From NCBI GenBank assembly GCA_958510825.1, contig OY294046.1, forward strand, positions 52,601,664 to 52,665,663: 64,000 nt of DNA. The letters are read 5' to 3'. The notes under the pieces are model-generated. The model was given only the letters and a program-made list of their open reading frames with translations, did not search any database and was not told where the DNA came from. Source of the stretch: Brachypterus glaber. Lineage: Eukaryota; Arthropoda; Insecta; Coleoptera; Kateretidae. The position numbers and the translations under genes were made by a program. The first letter of the stretch is position 1, and the number at the start of each line of letters is the position of its first letter. This document shows, in pieces, positions 46,575 to 56,880 of this stretch.

Positions 46575-47190
46575 CTAAATATCTTCCCCTTTCTCCCCAA
46601 AAGTACCCAAAACACTGACCGCATTACCCCTTTGTATTGCTACACTCAACCTTTCCCTAAAATACATGCCCTCATAAGGATTATGTGAAGTCTGATCCAG
46701 TTTATGGCAAACTTTTTTAGTGATAGGTCCAAAAGTACCAAATGTTTCGATTGCGATAGGGTAGAAAAGATAGTTTGAAGAAAGTAAAATGAATTTATTA
46801 ATTTTGCGACGCTCAGCCTTTTCAGCGACCGCACCGGGACGATTGGCGCTCTCAGGTATGTTGGAAAATGCCAATGTGTCCGTGCAAGTAAAGTCCCAGA
46901 TCAAACACTTTCCCCTAGAGTAGGGTACTAGAGACATACCATCTGGACGCTTTCCATCTATCCTTGCTAAAAGGCCTTCAGGTTCAAGAACAGGATGCAA
47001 GTTAATGGTTGTTAACGCTTTTTTATGATTTCATTGGCCTCCAAATGTCTGCTATAGCGACCACTACTCCTAGAGCATGATAGGCCATGCGTACCAGATT
47101 GGTCGACTTTACTCCCACAGACACAGTCATGCACTTCAACAATATTGGAGCCCAGTCTTAAGTTATATTGATTAAAATAGTAAGGTAATA
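46575..47190 (-). pseudogene. C-terminal zinc knuckle plus PD-(D/E)XK-type domain of a retroelement
   Basis: Minus strand from about 47190: L-R-L-G-S, C-V-C-G-S-K-V-D-Q-S-G-T-H-G-L-S-C (Cys-x-Cys...His-x4-Cys knuckle), then S-G-R-Y-S-R-H and N-E-I-I-K-K. A one-base frameshift near 47014 leads into the frame 47000-46575: G-K-R-P-D-G-M-S-L-V-P, C-L-I-W-D-F-T-C-T-D-T-L-A, Y-P-I-A-I-E-T and R-L-S-V-A-I-Q-R-G-N-A-V-S. The knuckle followed by R-P-D-G...W-D-F-T matches the restriction-like endonuclease region of R2/NeSL-type non-LTR retroelement proteins, which occur widely in invertebrates. No RT domain lies upstream, so the insert is 5'-truncated. Confidence 0.75.
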
Positions 47191-47808
47191 ATTATAGTTT
47201 TTATTTTTGACATAAAAAATATTTGGATTGAACACATAAAAAATATCAAAAAAGGCTTTCATGAAGGGTGGAAAATATAAAATATAAAACGAGGTGAGTA
47301 AAATTCGTAGAATTTACAACGTAAATATTTATACAAAATTAGGCAAACCTACATACATAAATATCAAACTAGGGTGATATAAAAATATCAAACTAGTGTG
47401 AAATAAGGCGTTTTCTAAAGAACAAAAGAGTGTGCTAAATATCATTTTCAAAGGAGGTCGTAGGAAAATTAATTTAAACGTCAAACAAAATTGTTGAAGT
47501 TCGGAACACACTACAAAAATGGTCTTAAAATGAACCTGAGGTGAGAGACAGTGATTGATTGACCATAAGAATATCATTATTAAAAACGTCGATTTTTCAA
47601 ACAATTCTGGTAAAAGTTATAAAGCACGATTTGTTAAAGTTTTTAAATAATCGTTCGCGTAGAAAATCTGATGATTTCCATAAAATACAAGGACTTTCAT
47701 ATTAAGCTCTATCTAACACTGAAGAGCGCCGTTTTGAAATGAAAGTTTTCCACTTCAGAACAAGTTCTAGTTTAATTATGCCTTCCATAGCGTACATTAT
47801 GCCTATAC
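47191..47808. other. Spacer, no gene seen
   Basis: AAATATCAAACTAG occurs twice 28 bp apart (47362 and 47389). The 91-codon minus frame here has no motif and overlaps this repeat. Confidence 0.35.
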
Positions 47809-48294
47809 ATTAGGGTGGTCCAAATTGTCTAAACATAATTTGTACCAAATTTCAGGTGAATAGCTCAACGATAACATGTGCCGCATCGAACATTGAACAT
47901 TGGACACAATTAGGCTTTGAAACTAATCAAGCCAAAGGTGCATCCTTAAAAACGTGTTTGTTGCCCCCCTTTTTAGAGCTTGATGTGGCACGTGTTATCG
48001 TTGAGTTATCCCTGAAATTTGGTACACGTAATTTTTAGATAACCAATTTAAAAGATATATAGGAGGAGATGGTTCTAAAAGACAAACGTATAAGTCTATC
48101 GAAAAATGTTTGACAAAATATATTTGGAAAGTTATATCAAAATATTTAAAAAATATATAGTCTTAAAGCATATTTGTGCCTGCTGTGCCATGTTAACGTT
48201 GATCTATTGACATAAAATTAGATTCACATAATTTTAAGATAATTTGGAACATATTTAGCGTCCCTTAAAGCTGGTTTTAAGGACCACCCTACTA
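47809..48294. mobile_element. Palindromic element with TTAGGGTGGTCC ends
   Basis: TACATTAGGGTGGTCC mirrors GGACCACCCTACTA. TTGTACCAAATTTCAGG/TCAACGATAACATGTGCC in the left part pairs with GGCACGTGTTATCGTTGA/CCTGAAATTTGGTACACG. A solo end (GGTCCACCCTAATG) lies at 40089. Confidence 0.65.
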
Positions 48295-48570
48295 CAAATG
48301 CTTTAGGAAATAAAATTAAATATTTTAAATATTTTAAATATTTATTATAAGCTAGTAAACTAATTTTCAAAGAAATTATATTACAATTGGAACAGTTTTG
48401 TACGAAGAAATATTTTCTGAAATTTCTTTTCTAGAATTCTGAAATTTTTCTAAAAGGAAGTTCTTTTATTTAGCTAGAAACTTTTTTTATAGAAATAGCA
48501 AAGATATTTAACATTTATTTAATAAATATTTCTATTTTTAAAAACATATTTTGGTAGGTAGGCACTTACA
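48295..48570. other. Spacer left of the second transposon
   Basis: AT-rich; ends in TACA, repeated just after the element. Confidence 0.35.
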
Positions 48571-49235
48571 CACAGTGCGACCCTGCAATTTTAAAGTTTT
48601 AAGAGATGTGCACCAAAAGTTTTTTTTAGATTAATAAAATAGGTTTATTGGTTATTAAAAATCACTATGTTTAAAAATCGCGACAGATCCTTTTGATATA
48701 TTTTTTTCAATAGTTACCATTTTTGTCAAAATAGCGATAGTTTTTAAATTTTATATTAAAAAAATAATTAACTGTATCAAAGTATGCTACGATTTCATTG
48801 TGGCACATCTTTAAAATCAATCAAGGCATAATTTGATTGAGTTCAATTCAGTTAAATTAATATATAATATTTATGTAAAGACAAGAAAAACTATAAATAT
48901 TTTATATTTAGCACAGGTAAACAAATTACAATAATAATATCTAGGTTTGGACTTTTTGCTCATACATTTTGGGCTCATAGCCCGCCAAGAGTAACTAATT
49001 TTAAAGCGCCCTCTGTTCCCAATCACACGAACCACATTAACATGTGTATGTATTGCATATATCATACAATTAACATATCTAGTAACCCATGATATGCCAG
49101 AAAACAAAAACAAAAGCGCTTAAACTGTCATATTTTTATAAGCAAGTATGCTTTTTACCTTAGTTTTTTACATATTAGAATTATTTCTCAGTTGAATTAT
49201 CGCAGTTTTTCAAAATATTAATATATAATATTTTA

Positions 49236-49827
49236 TTGGTGAAAATGGCTTCTCATACAACGATAAAGTGTAATGAAGAAAACAGGAAAAAAGTGTGGGT
49301 TAGTTGTGGTTTGAAAATAACTTTTGGCAAAGACAATTCCAAGAAGTTTCAAATAAGGGAACGTTCAAGTATTACGTATCGCAAATTGTACCAAAATTCA
49401 TACACTTTATACCCCGGTTCTCGCGTTATTATAGATAATAGAGATTTCATATTTTGGCTACCCCCCCTAACACACCCCCTGTTAGGGGGGGTAGCCAAAA
49501 TGTGATATATCTACAGCCTTGAATAACGCGAGAACCGAGGTACGAAGTGTATGAATTTTGGTACATTTTGCGTTACGTAATACTTGTACGTTCCCTGTGA
49601 AAATTAAAGAACTAATATGTGAGTTTTTAAATCCATACTTTAATGAGTGCGAAGACAAGTACCCTCTTTCTATTTGTACTCATTGTAGAATATATTTGGC
49701 TGGGGAGTCTATTCACAGAGAATTCCTTACTGTCTGGAATCAATACAAAATGAATAATGTTGACGACCCACGCTATGGTCAGCAACTTTTAAAGGTAGTT
49801 ATTGAATTTTCATCTAATAGGATTTAA
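49236..49827 (+). pseudogene. Zn-finger N terminus joined to transposase C terminus, interrupted by a MITE
   Basis: 5' part 49245-49356: M-A-S-H...C-N-E-E-N-R-K-K-V-W-V-S-C-G-L-K. After the inserted element (49357-49597) the frame resumes at 49600: K-E-L-I-C...Y-P-L-S-I-C-T-H-C-R, completing the second half of a C...C finger. It passes directly into G-E-S-I-H-R-E-F-L-T-V-W-N-Q-Y-K and ends Q-L-L-K-V-V-I-E-F-S-S-N-R-I. The last block aligns with the C terminus of the 36732-38429 gene (E-S-S-H-A-K-F-R-Q-V-W-S-R-F-K; L-L-E-F-N-C-N-N-L). The catalytic middle, including the D-N-G-G-G segment, is missing, so this copy is non-autonomous. Confidence 0.75.
49357..49597. mobile_element. GGGAACGTTC-family palindrome, full length (241 bp)
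   Basis: AGGGAACGTTCAAGTATTAC and GTAATACTTGTACGTTCCCT are the ends. The inner arms TGTACCAAAATTCATACAC and GATTTCATATTTTGGC pair with their complements, meeting at CCCCCTGTTAGGGGG. Best copy in the window. Confidence 0.85.
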
Positions 49828-50223
49828 TTTAGTTTTTAAGGTAACGTTTTTTAAAAGTTTTTAGTTTTTAGATGTTTAAGAATCATACAATACTAATTTG
49901 CAATTTAATTCAGCTATTAACGCGCAATAAATGATATTTAATAGGATTTATAATTGTTTAAACTTTTTTTAAGGTTCACTGAAGGGCTCACTAGCGTAAT
50001 TTTTTTTAAATAAGTTTATTAGGCGAGATAATACGTTTAAAAGAGTTTTAAAAAAATGAAAATAAAAAAAATATTAAAATAGGCTTTAAATTATCAAAAG
50101 GATCTGTTGCGATTTTTAAACATAGTGATTTTTAATAACCAATAAACCTATTTTATTAATCTAAAAAAAACTTTTGGTGCACATCTCTTAAAACTTTTAA
50201 AATGCAGGGTCGCACTGTGTACA

Positions 50224-50666
50224 TGCAAGAAATCCAGTCTACCTAATAAAATGCTTGCATTTGATACCATTTATTACATTTATATTAGCATCGACATTTT
50301 GTATGCAAAAATTAAACTCTTAGGAAAAAAGCTCTCTCCATCCGAAAAATTTGTAACCACCTTAGGCGTGAAAAGTAATGTAGTATTATTTTGTGTATAG
50401 AAAAACATAATAATAAAAAATGAAAAATTCTATGCAGTTGTTCTGACGAAGCTATTTAAAAATATCAGCATACTTTTAACACTAGTTTAAAATGGTTTTA
50501 AGCGCCAGTTCTTATTAACATTTTCTTATTTATACTCGCTGAATTCGAATCCATCAAGAAAAATATATAAAATTTGCAACTATCGAAGATAGAATGGAAT
50601 TATAATTTTTATCAAATCGTAAAAAAATAATTTTGACTATGTATCTATCCGATTCAGGCAAATATA
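50224..50666. other. Spacer, no gene seen
   Basis: AT-rich, unremarkable. Confidence 0.3.
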
Positions 50667-51598
50667 CAGGGTGTCTCAACAAAGCCGACTCGGTCGATAT
50701 ACAGTAAAGTATACACTTTAGAGAAAAACTTTAAAGGGAAAACTTGTATGGTTTAAAAAAAGGCACATTCTAAAAAGATTTTGAAATATACTGGATGGTT
50801 CTCCTTGGGTGGGTAATATCTGACTTATTTTTTTTAATGGAATGGTATATTTTTATTATATCTTCTTACTTGTCATAAAAATACCTTTATTTTAGTATTA
50901 TATTATATGGGTCTATTGTTGATAGTTTTAGAGATATATTTTTTTTTGAGAAAAAATGCATTTTTAGTGATGATATAAAACCTGCTTCAATTTCTTTACT
51001 TTTTGTCAAAAAATGATAAAATTTTGCAAGCTTATCTTACAAGTGTCTATGTTATTACTTTATGTACAACAAAATAAAATGTTTTATACAGGGGGCGTTC
51101 AAAATCAATTTTAAAACTTTTGGATTTTCAAACATAAAAAACTCATTTTTTTAAATGGAATGCTATATTTTTTATTTGCTTATTTTATTTTTTGTACATA
51201 AAGTAATTAGATACACCCTTTTAAGATAAGCTTGTAAAATTTTATTAATTTTTGACAAAAAGTAAAGAAATTCAAGCAGGTTTTATCTCATCACTAAAAA
51301 TGCATTTTTTCTCAAAAAAAAAAATATATATATCTCAAAAACTATAAACAATAGACCCATACATCATATTAAAATAAAGGTATTTTTATGACTAGTAAGA
51401 TGGCATAATAAAAAATATACCATTCCATTAAAAAAATTAAGTCAGATGTTACCCACCCTAGGAGGACCATTCTGTATATTTCAAAATATTTTTAGAATGT
51501 GCCTTTTTTAAAACCATACAACTTTTCTCTTTAAAGTTTTTCTCTAAAGTGGAAACTTTACTATATATCGACCTAGTCGGCTTCGTTGAGACAGCCTG
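50667..51598. mobile_element. 932-bp palindromic element, CAGGGTGTCTCAAC ends, TA-flanked
   Basis: CAGGGTGTCTCAACAAAGCC and GGCTTCGTTGAGACAGCCTG pair, flanked by TA (50665-50666 and 51599-51600). Pairing runs through AAGGCACATTCTAAAAAG, GGATGGTTCTCC, TAGACCCAT and GCAGGTTTTAT to a centre near 51100. A mariner-like foldback without coding capacity. Confidence 0.8.
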
Positions 51599-51948
51599 TA
51601 TAATATGTAGTACTGTAATAGATAATAAGTAATGTTTTATTATTTACTAGAATCTAAAGATTACAAATGTAAAAACATAAATTAAAAATATAACGTACAA
51701 TTTATTGTTTATTTATTAGTTTTAAGAACTTTATTTTAGATTCTATCTGCGTATTTTAAAAGTTATATTTTTTAAGATCAAGATCAATAGTAAAAACGTT
51801 ATACAATGTAGTTATTAGCGGCATGTGAGCCGATTCAATTACCATTAGAGCAATTGAAATGAAATTTAAATTATAAAATAACATTTGTATTAAAGTCGGA
51901 GAGCTGGTGACCATTTTCATTTCATTGTTTTTTCCTAGCTGCAATTAT
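51599..51948. other. AT-rich spacer
   Basis: No gene or repeat recognised. Confidence 0.3.
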
Positions 51949-52101
51949 ACTGCCCTGCTTAGTTAAAACGTCCTAACTTCTTTTCCATTTTTGGCTTATC
52001 TGCATATACCGGTTGTTCTATGCCACATTAATCTATTCTCCAGGGTTCACACCAGTCAGGGAAATTAGAGAAGTTAGGGAAAGTCAGGGAAATGGAAACT
52101 G
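51949..52101 (+). repeat. Dispersed repeat, copy 2
   Basis: Matches 34851-35010 in order and orientation (CTGCCCTGCTTAGTTAAAAC, ATCTGCATATACC, CAGTCAGGGAAA). Confidence 0.7.
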
Positions 52102-53157
52102 AAACCTGGAAGTGTTTCAAATTTTAACCCTTACCCTCCCGAGACTAAACTAATGATAATTTTTCGATTTAATTGTATTTTTTTATATTTGCTATGCCTA
52201 AAAAGAAGAAAAAAAAATAAACAATTAACAATTTTTTTTAGTTTTTGCTCGAGTTTTTGTTTCCTTAGAATTTCAGGAGAGCTGTATAAAAAATAAACAA
52301 TTTTTTTTTTAGTTTTTGCTCGAGTTATTGTTTCTTTAGAGTTTCAGGAGAGCTGTATTATACTGAATTAATTTTGCATATTTATTTGCATACATAGAAA
52401 GTCTATAAAAGTATTTTAGATTAATATTGTCTTAAAGAAAAAACAAGCCTATTATGTATTGTTTCCCTGATGTATAGTTCCATTGTATATCTGTGAATCG
52501 TTTTAATTATTTATTATGTATTTACGTATTTTTGTAAATATATTTTTAGTGTTAGCTTTAGGATGGAAAACCACCTAACAAGCCCTTAGGAAGAAAATAA
52601 ATTTTTCGAAACGTCGGCAAGTTATAAAACGTGTTTTTCTGAATGACAAAGACCTATATCCTCCATTTTAAAAGTTATTAACGTATATAAGGTCACCAAT
52701 AAACTTCTTGTAATTATAATAGTTATTTATAATACAAAGGCTAAAAGTAAAATTTTTCGATTGAGTAGGTTTTTAAAAGTCGAGGTCCGATGGTAATAAA
52801 CTAAATCAAAATTTAACTTTTTGTGTATTATACAATATTTTTTATTTGATTGTTACTAATTATAATTATAATAAATTTTTAAAATATATTTAATTCTAAA
52901 TTGCAAAAATTATTTCTTTTTACTATCTTATTACCCATCTAGTTATCCATGACAAATTGTTATCCAATCAAATAGATTTTCTTTTGCGTGAGTTTTCAAT
53001 TTTAAATTAGCTTAGTGTTTTAATTAATTTGAGTTAAAATGTGATTGTTATGTAAATATTAATACTTCTGAAACCGTTCTAGAAATATCATGCATATTAA
53101 AATTGATTTTAAAATTGAAATTTTGTGTTTGTGATTTATTTTAGTGGATGAATCCGG
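52102..53157. other. Spacer with a short AT-rich duplication
   Basis: AGTTTTTGCTCGAGTT-T/A-TTGTTTC...TTTCAGGAGAGCTGTAT occurs twice (52240-52285 and 52311-52357). CCCTTAGGAAGAAAATAAA-TTTTTCGAAACGTCGGC at 52587-52624 resembles the stem-plus-CGAAAC words in other repeats. No gene. Confidence 0.4.
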
Positions 53158-53171
53158 ATTAACCAGTTAAC

Positions 53172-53738
53172 AAGTACCAGGAGAGGTATGAGTAGTTGTC
53201 TACATCTAGCAATAGATGGGGCACAAGTCTACATCAATCTAATGGATATATTCCTTTTGCGAATAAAGTCTAAAACCGTTTTCGTAATCAGCGTGCAGAG
53301 TTGACTCTTGGTACTGAAGAGGGCCAGCAGCCCGAAACTGTCAGTCCAGCAATATCACTCTGTGCGATGATTAGAAAATAGACTGATGGAATAATAAATT
53401 AATATTTTTATAATTTTGTTTAAAATTTCTGTCCTTGATAATTCTACGCCTAACCACTCGTTAGTGGTACTATGTGCTTGAGACACACAAGTCTTCAACT
53501 TGCTACAAAGTCTCCAGACTAGGAGAGGTATAAGTAGTTGTCTAGATCTAGCGATAGATGGCGCACAAGTCTACATCAGTCTAATGGCTATATTCCTTTT
53601 GCGAATAAAGTCTAAAACCTTTTTCTTAATCAGCGTGTAGAGTTGACTCTTGGTACTGAAGAGGGCCAGCAGCCCGAAACTGTCAGTCTACCAATATCAC
53701 TCTGTAGATGATTAGTAAATAGATTGATGGAATAATAA
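53172..53738 (+). mobile_element. Dimeric repeat with 14-bp target duplication and hammerhead-like core
   Basis: Two direct copies (from 53179 and 53521, offset 342) share GGAGAGGTATRAGTAGTTG, CTATATTCC-like text, GTTGACTCTTGGTACTGAAG and TGATGGAATAATAAATTAA. The whole insert is bounded by ATTAACCAGTTAAC at 53158-53171 and 53739-53752. Each copy holds CTGAAGA-GGGC-CAGCA-GCCC-GAAAC (53314-53338 and 53656-53680), the spacing of hammerhead ribozyme conserved boxes around stem II, although A replaces U/N in the first box and I cannot form a convincing stem III. A 5'-truncated reverse copy is at about 31297-31366. A retroposed non-autonomous repeat. Confidence 0.7.
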
Positions 53739-53752
53739 ATTAACCAGTTAAC

Positions 53753-54136
53753 CATATATTTTGAGGTTATGTTATAGAAGAAATTTTTATTTATATGAAA
53801 TGATTATAAAACTTGTGTTTGGTCAAAAATAACATACAGTACAAGACCAAAAGGTCATATTACTTTATAAATAATATTATTTAAAAATAGCTTAAAAATA
53901 CAAGTTTTAGTTAGCGGGCCAAAAAAATAAATAATTTTTATTTAATTAATTCTAATAGCGACACTTTTTGTTCATGTTTTGCGAGCATAGGCCCAAAAAG
54001 TTTTGTTGGTCCGTTATTTAAAACTTGTTTTTAAGACTTAAATAAGATTCTTCTTTTAAATAAAATTTTCCAGTTTTTCTTCCAAAGGTTATTGGTGTTA
54101 GACTTGCCATTTTTATTCAATTGTTTTTTTAGTTAG
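53753..54136. other. AT-rich spacer
   Basis: No gene seen. Confidence 0.3.
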
Positions 54137-54410
54137 TTATACTTTATATTCGATATAATGTGCAGTGACTCATTTGCGAAAGTGTGGTGAAAGGCAAAGA
54201 TCATATCAATTCGGGTGCGATTAGCGTAAATTCGCGTAACTTCGTCTAAGCGGATTTCCTTATTATACCTATGCTGCTCTCGAATAAGGAAATCCGCTTA
54301 GACGAAGTTATGCGAATTTACGCTAATCGCACCCGTATTGATATGATCTTTGCCTTTTACCACACTTTCGCAAATGAGTCACTGCACATTATATCGAATA
54401 TAACGTATAA
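54137..54410. mobile_element. Near-perfect 274-bp palindrome
   Basis: Arms of about 128 nt pair with only four mismatches by my count, around a loop of roughly 18 nt (ATACCTATGCTGCTCTCG). Ends TTATACTTTATATTCG and CGAATATAACGTATAA. Non-coding; the low divergence implies a young insertion or gene conversion between arms. Confidence 0.85.
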
Positions 54411-54642
54411 TAGGACAGAAAAAAATATATTTTTTGCAATTTAAAGTTAAATATATTTTAATAATTTATTATAATTACTAAAAATAAAATAAATATTATT
54501 GAATAATACACGGGCGAAAAGTTAAACTTTGATATCGTATTACCCTCGGACCAGAGGCCCTCGCGAGGCATCGGCTTCTAAAAATCTACTTAATCGAAAA
54601 AATATAACTTTTCGCCTTTGTATTATAAATAACTATTAGACA
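54411..54642. other. AT-rich spacer
   Basis: GGACCAGAGGCCCTCGCGAGG at 54548-54568 is a local GC island; otherwise nothing. Confidence 0.3.
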
Positions 54643-55043
54643 TACCGGGTGTCACAGATACAATGTACATCCCCTTAAAACCTCCTAATTTACATAGAGA
54701 ATTATACAAGTTACAAGTAAGAGGAAATTATTTTTTTTTAGCATTTCCGATGTCCATTAGAGTTTATTAAACATGGCGCAGCTAGTTAAAAAAATTAAAG
54801 CTAAATTAAAATAAAACTTGACATTGGAAATGTCACTTATGTGGTATCAGTGTTTTCAGAAGAGTGTACAGATTGGAAAAATGTAAGGTATTTAGAAGTC
54901 GCGCCTAAGATGTAAAATTTGTCAGCAAGTCAGTTAAAACCGGAGGTAGCAAAATGTTCTTCTATAGCTACCAAATTTCAAAATTTTATCTTTACAAATA
55001 CAGAAGTTAAGGTGGGTGTACACTGGATCTGTGACACCCGGTA
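54643..55043. mobile_element. 400-bp TIR element, ATACCGGGTGTCACAGAT ends
   Basis: ATACCGGGTGTCACAGATAC mirrors GGATCTGTGACACCCGGTAT; GTACATCC/GTGTAC extend the TIR to about 30 bp. The interior is non-coding; the open frame crossing the right end is a by-product. Confidence 0.75.
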
Positions 55044-55975
55044 TATCGTACCGAAAACTAAAATTAAGTTATCTTGCATTTTATATCGTTTCATTCAGAA
55101 GAAATGGGTCTATGGCGCCACCCTAAATTATAATTTTATACACAAAAAAAGATATGTTTTTAAGTCAAACTTCGCTTGATAGGACCCCGGCGAATCGCCA
55201 GCGGCGATCATTAATTTCGCAAATTGGGGAGGGGGGGTCGCTTTGCTCAATAATTAACTTAAAAAGGGTTGCCAAAAGATTAGGGAAAGTAACTTCAAAA
55301 AATTTAAAGTAAATTGTGTGTGCCGTATTATACGTATATTAAAACCTAGTCAACATATTCGGAAATAGCCTGGTTCGGACCGGAAACAAAATTCTGAAAC
55401 TAAATTTTGAATCGAATGGGGTTTTGTATAATCCCGAGCATCCAATTAACGAACAAACTTTGCCTACACTGATTCTAATTGGCCTGCGGGCCATGTTCAT
55501 ATTATGAATTTCATAACAAAATCTATTCACTACTCCCTAATGAGTATCTAGTTACCTGGTTTATACAAGGTTGTAATGTAACCGACCTAAAATTATTACG
55601 TCGATTAATGACAAGTTAAGGTGGATACGTAGTACCCCACATAAAAAACAACAAATCTGGCCAGTGATCGATTAGTCTAGAGCAGGATCCTACTTTGTGT
55701 TTACAGAAAGTTAAAAATATAAATTGGTTCCGTTTGTATTGCATAACTTGCGCATGAAAGGTGAATTGGGGCTTTTTAAATAACAAAAATAATCCTAACT
55801 TTATTAAACATCAAATCAAGATGAGCAACAGTAACATGACATGAGATAAATAAACCAGGTACAAAAAAAATAATAAAGCTAGTTAAAATTGCCTCAGGTT
55901 TTTTGTCTGAAAAGGAAAGTAGGCAACTAGAAAACCTTCTCTTTTAACACAAAAATACAAGTATAAAATAGCACT
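55044..55975. other. Spacer, no gene seen
   Basis: 55200-55250 has GGCGAATCGCCAGCGGCGATC and a G run. No motif in the 63-codon minus frame at 55339-55530. Confidence 0.35.
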
Positions 55976-56109
55976 ACCCTATTGAAAATGACGGGTCTGC
56001 GCGGGTATAAATGTTGCATAGACCGGACTTGAGCGGGTGAATTTCATCCGCTCAAGTCCGGTTTATGCACCATTTATACCCGCCCAGACCCGTCATTTTC
56101 AGCAGGGTA
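55976..56109. mobile_element. 134-bp near-perfect palindrome
   Basis: ACCCTATTGAAAATGACGGG mirrors CCCGTCATTTTCAGCAGGGT; ATAGACCGGACTTGAGCGG pairs with CCGCTCAAGTCCGGTTTAT around AATTTCA. A solo arm is at 40112-40143. Confidence 0.85.
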
Positions 56110-56599
56110 TAAAAACCAGGTATTACCTCGAACTTTTTTTTGCCCAAACAAAGTAGGTGTTCAGCAGAAAGCACCCAAAATATTATTTCAAAATATGACA
56201 GTTTTGCTTGTAATTTTGAATTTACCTACCAAAATTAATTGTAAAACTCTATATAAATCTTAAACATTACACATGCCATGCATAGCCATGCATGGCTATT
56301 CAGCATGTCTCTAATATACAATATGACATACTGTCATATTTTGACTCAAATTGGTGCAAAAACGAAATAGCTACCAAAGTTGCTAATTGACATATGTCAC
56401 TCAAAACTTCGAACGTTTTATTTTAAATACATATTTTTAAAATATTAAATAAATAGTTTGAAAAACACCTAACATTCCAGATCTGTCATTATGACGTTTC
56501 AACTTTTGTTTTAATATTTTAACAATTGAAACAAAGTAAAATTACCAATATACAGAAAATGTCAAAAAATTCATATAAAAAAGTACTGCCATCTAGGAT
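56110..56599. other. Spacer with an 18-nt perfect palindrome
   Basis: ATAGCCATG/CATGGCTAT at 56282-56299 has no loop. No gene. Confidence 0.5.
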
Positions 56600-56880
56600 C
56601 CAGTATTTTAAATACTAAAATTTTAACTACAGATTCGTAATCAGCGACCCCAAAAACCCCCAAAAAGACACTTTTCCCGATTTATGGCCGCAGTATGCCA
56701 TTTGGAAACCACTGTGAGACGGACGGATAGACGGACGGACAGACGGACGGACAGACGGACATTTTAAAAGTTCTTTATTTTTTCACGAAACACATTTGTA
56801 TCCAAGAAATTTTTTTGTCTGAGACGTTTTTTGGCTATTAAGGGAAATTCGAAACTACCGTATAATACTATTCTAGCGCT
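56600..56880 (-). repeat. GCTGATTACGAATCTG core next to a GACGGACGGACA tract
   Basis: On the minus strand 56660-56629 reads TTTGGGGTCGCTGATTACG followed by AATCTG. 56717-56762 (plus) is an ACGGACGGACAG tandem, and 56790-56875 (CACGAAACACATTTG, GAAACTACCGTATAAT) matches 13560-13650. Confidence 0.65.

Larger units (their letters stand above)
48571..50219 (+). mobile_element. 1.65-kb DNA transposon, internally deleted relative of 35332-39304
   Basis: TIRs of about 127 bp (48571-48697 and 50094-50219) begin CACAGTGCGACCCTGC. TACA at 48567-48570 and 50220-50223 is the apparent 4-bp target duplication. The interior encodes fragments of the same protein family as the 4-kb element (49236-49827), and a 241-bp GGGAACGTTC-family element has inserted into that frame. 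TIR sequences differ from those of the larger element except for a CAC-G-GCG-like start, so they are two families sharing one gene type. Confidence 0.8.

Noticed and set aside
53314..53338. Active hammerhead ribozyme call
   Set aside because: Conserved boxes and stem II are present, but I could not form stem III or place a proper cleavage triplet; kept only as a hammerhead-like motif.
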